DNA from: an uncultured Alphaproteobacteria bacterium
GTDB lineage: Bacteria; Pseudomonadota; Alphaproteobacteria; Caulobacterales; Caulobacteraceae
DNA length: 6,032 nucleotides
Assembly: GCA_937920085.1 (NCBI GenBank)
Contig: CALETE010000078.1
Span: forward strand, 1-6,032
Direction of reading: 5' to 3'
Position 1 is the first letter of the stretch; every line of letters starts with the position of its first letter. This document shows positions 4,862-6,032 of the stretch, one piece after another. The notes below the pieces were generated by a model. The model did no database searches and was not told the DNA's origin. It saw only the letters and a program-made list of their open reading frames with translations. The position numbers were made by a program, and so were the translations under genes.

Positions 4862-5715
4862 CCGAAGCCAATGCTGACCAGATCGCCTATTGGAATGCCG
4901 GCGCTGGGGAGACCTGGGCTGCCATGCAAGAGCGCCTGGACCATCAGTTGGAACCCCTGGGTCTGAAGGCCATGGAGGCCCTGGCCCCAAGGCCTGGGCA
5001 GCGCATTCTCGATATTGGATGCGGCTCAGGGCAATCGACCCTGGCCTTGGCGGAGGCCGTGGGACCTTCGGGACTGGCCCTCGGCCTGGACATTTCACGG
5101 CCCATGCTGGCCGTGGCTGAAGGTCGCGCCAAGACCGCCGGGCTGGCCCAGACCCAGTTCCTAGAAGCTGACGCCCAGACCTATGATTTCGAGCCTCAGT
5201 CCTTTGACGGGGTCCTTTCCCGGTTCGGCGTGATGTTCTTCGCCGACCCTACGGCGGCTTTTCAGAATATCCGCAAGGCCCTCAAGCCAGGCGGCAAGCT
5301 CTCCTTTGTCTGCTGGCGGACCCCGGCAGAAAACCTCTTCATGTCCCTGCCGACCCGGGCGGTCGCCCACCTCTTGCCACCGAGCCAGCCACAGGACCCC
5401 CATGCACCGGGACCCTTTGCCTTTGCAGACGGTGACCGACTTAAGGGCATTCTCGAGGCCGCCGGTTTTTCAGCCGTGACCCTGACGCCCCACGACCAGA
5501 AGATCGGCAGTGGCAATCTGGAGCAGTCCCTGGCGACGACCCTGAAGATCGGACCACTGGGCGCTGTGCTGCGGGAAAACCCTGACAGGCGCGAAGCGGT
5601 GATCGACGCTGTCCGCGCCGCCCTTGAGGCCCATGACGGGCCCGATGGCGTCAAAATCCTGTCTGCCAGTTGGATGGTCTCAGCCCAGGCTCGAGACCCA
5701 GGCTGGCAGTTCTGA
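4858..5715 (+). CDS. Class I SAM-dependent methyltransferase
   Basis: This encodes 285 residues with a Rossmann-type methyltransferase domain in the first two thirds. Motif I is LDIGCGSG at 51-58, with the SAM-ribose acidic residue at Asp78 (GLDIS). The adenine-binding region is LEADAQ at 102-107 with Asp105. Motif IV is around FDGVLSRFGVMFF at 116-128, and the post-motif strand ALKPGGKLSF is at 141-150. The early segment IAYWNAGAGETW (9-20) and the C-terminal half resemble UbiE/type-11 methyltransferases acting on small molecules or lipids; the substrate cannot be read from sequence. ATG at 4858 overlaps the peptidase stop in ATGA, and no Shine-Dalgarno lies close by, so translation is probably coupled to the upstream gene. 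The 3' end overlaps the convergent HAD gene by 36 nt. The protein appears complete and cytosolic. Confidence 0.92.
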   Translation: MTEANADQIAYWNAGAGETWAAMQERLDHQLEPLGLKAMEALAPRPGQRILDIGCGSGQSTLALAEAVGPSGLALGLDISRPMLAVAEGRAKTAGLAQTQFLEADAQTYDFEPQSFDGVLSRFGVMFFADPTAAFQNIRKALKPGGKLSFVCWRTPAENLFMSLPTRAVAHLLPPSQPQDPHAPGPFAFADGDRLKGILEAAGFSAVTLTPHDQKIGSGNLEQSLATTLKIGPLGAVLRENPDRREAVIDAVRAALEAHDGPDGVKILSASWMVSAQARDPGWQF

Positions 5716-6032
5716 AATCGAGGCGAGCTCCGCAAAGCGCGGATGGTCCATGGGCAAGTCTACCAGCTCATGCTCCCAGGTCAGGACATAGGGCACATGG
5801 GCAGCCCAGGCCCCGGCTTCCAAGGCCGGCAGAATGTCTGAGCGGGGGGAGTTTCCGCACATGACCGCCTGATCGGCCCCAGTGCCGTGACGCTCAAAAA
5901 CGCGGCGATAGGTCTCGGTGTCCTTTTCGCTGACAATCTCAACGGCGGCGAACAGGTCGCCCAGGCCCGACGCCGCCAGCTTCTGTTCCTGATGCAGCAG
6001 GTCGCCTTTGGTGATCAGCACCAGACGGTAGG
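5680..6032 (-). CDS. HAD-family hydrolase, C-terminal part
   Basis: This is a partial gene: 116 complete codons are visible before the TGA at 5682-5680, and the reading frame stays open to the right edge, where it begins ..YRLVLITKGDLLHQEQKL. The GTG at 6021 is an internal valine codon rather than the likely start. HAD motif II is VLITKGD (Thr), and the motif III lysine is probably in the HQEQKL or VSEKD segment. Motif IV is GNSPRSDILPALEAG, where the aspartate helps bind magnesium. The following AHVPYVLTWEHE is typical of phosphoglycolate-phosphatase-like HAD proteins of this type. The nucleophile motif DxD lies beyond the window. The likely activity is phosphate-ester hydrolysis on an unknown substrate. 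It converges on the methyltransferase gene with a 36-nt antisense overlap. Confidence 0.88.
   Translation of the reverse strand, partial: YRLVLITKGDLLHQEQKLAASGLGDLFAAVEIVSEKDTETYRRVFERHGTGADQAVMCGNSPRSDILPALEAGAWAAHVPYVLTWEHELVDLPMDHPRFAELASISELPAWVSSLG

Noticed and set aside
3845..5098. Long minus-strand ORF of 417 codons
   Set aside because: It lies antisense to the catalytic half of the aminopeptidase P and the start of the methyltransferase, both with clear motifs. Its Gly/Pro/Gln-rich product is the usual antisense shadow of high-GC coding DNA.

Overview
The window reads as chromosomal DNA of an alphaproteobacterium, most probably of the Caulobacterales (inference). The support is high-GC coding sequence (about 68% in one sampled line of the peptidase gene), a long three-domain aminopeptidase P, and an exact GTTC-N7-GTTC element, which is the LexA operator form typical of Alphaproteobacteria. 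Housekeeping-type genes flank a lower-GC accessory block at about 184-1770 (sampled lines near 50% GC).

Left to right: the N-terminal 61 residues of a DUF3830 cyclophilin-like protein (minus strand, cut by the window edge); a 256-nt regulatory region with a perfect LexA box, a possible promoter and a foldable leader; a 269-residue protein with a TTG start and a histidine-rich, basic, nuclease-like C-terminal domain; a second, one-mismatch LexA box; and a 151-residue acidic protein directly behind it. I read the last two genes as a candidate SOS-controlled nuclease toxin and its immunity or antitoxin partner. This is the most interesting part of the window.

Then come two minus-strand genes, a small GIY-YIG-like protein and a RimJ/RimL-type GNAT acetyltransferase, separated by a strong hairpin. 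A plus-strand pair follows, coupled by an ATGA overlap: an M24B Xaa-Pro aminopeptidase and a class I SAM-dependent methyltransferase. The methyltransferase gene converges on, and overlaps by 36 nt, the C-terminal part of a HAD-family hydrolase gene that runs off the right edge.

No tRNA, rRNA, insertion sequence, integrase, CRISPR array or attachment repeat was recognised. Apart from the toxin/immunity candidates and the coupled peptidase/methyltransferase pair, the genes show no evident common pathway.
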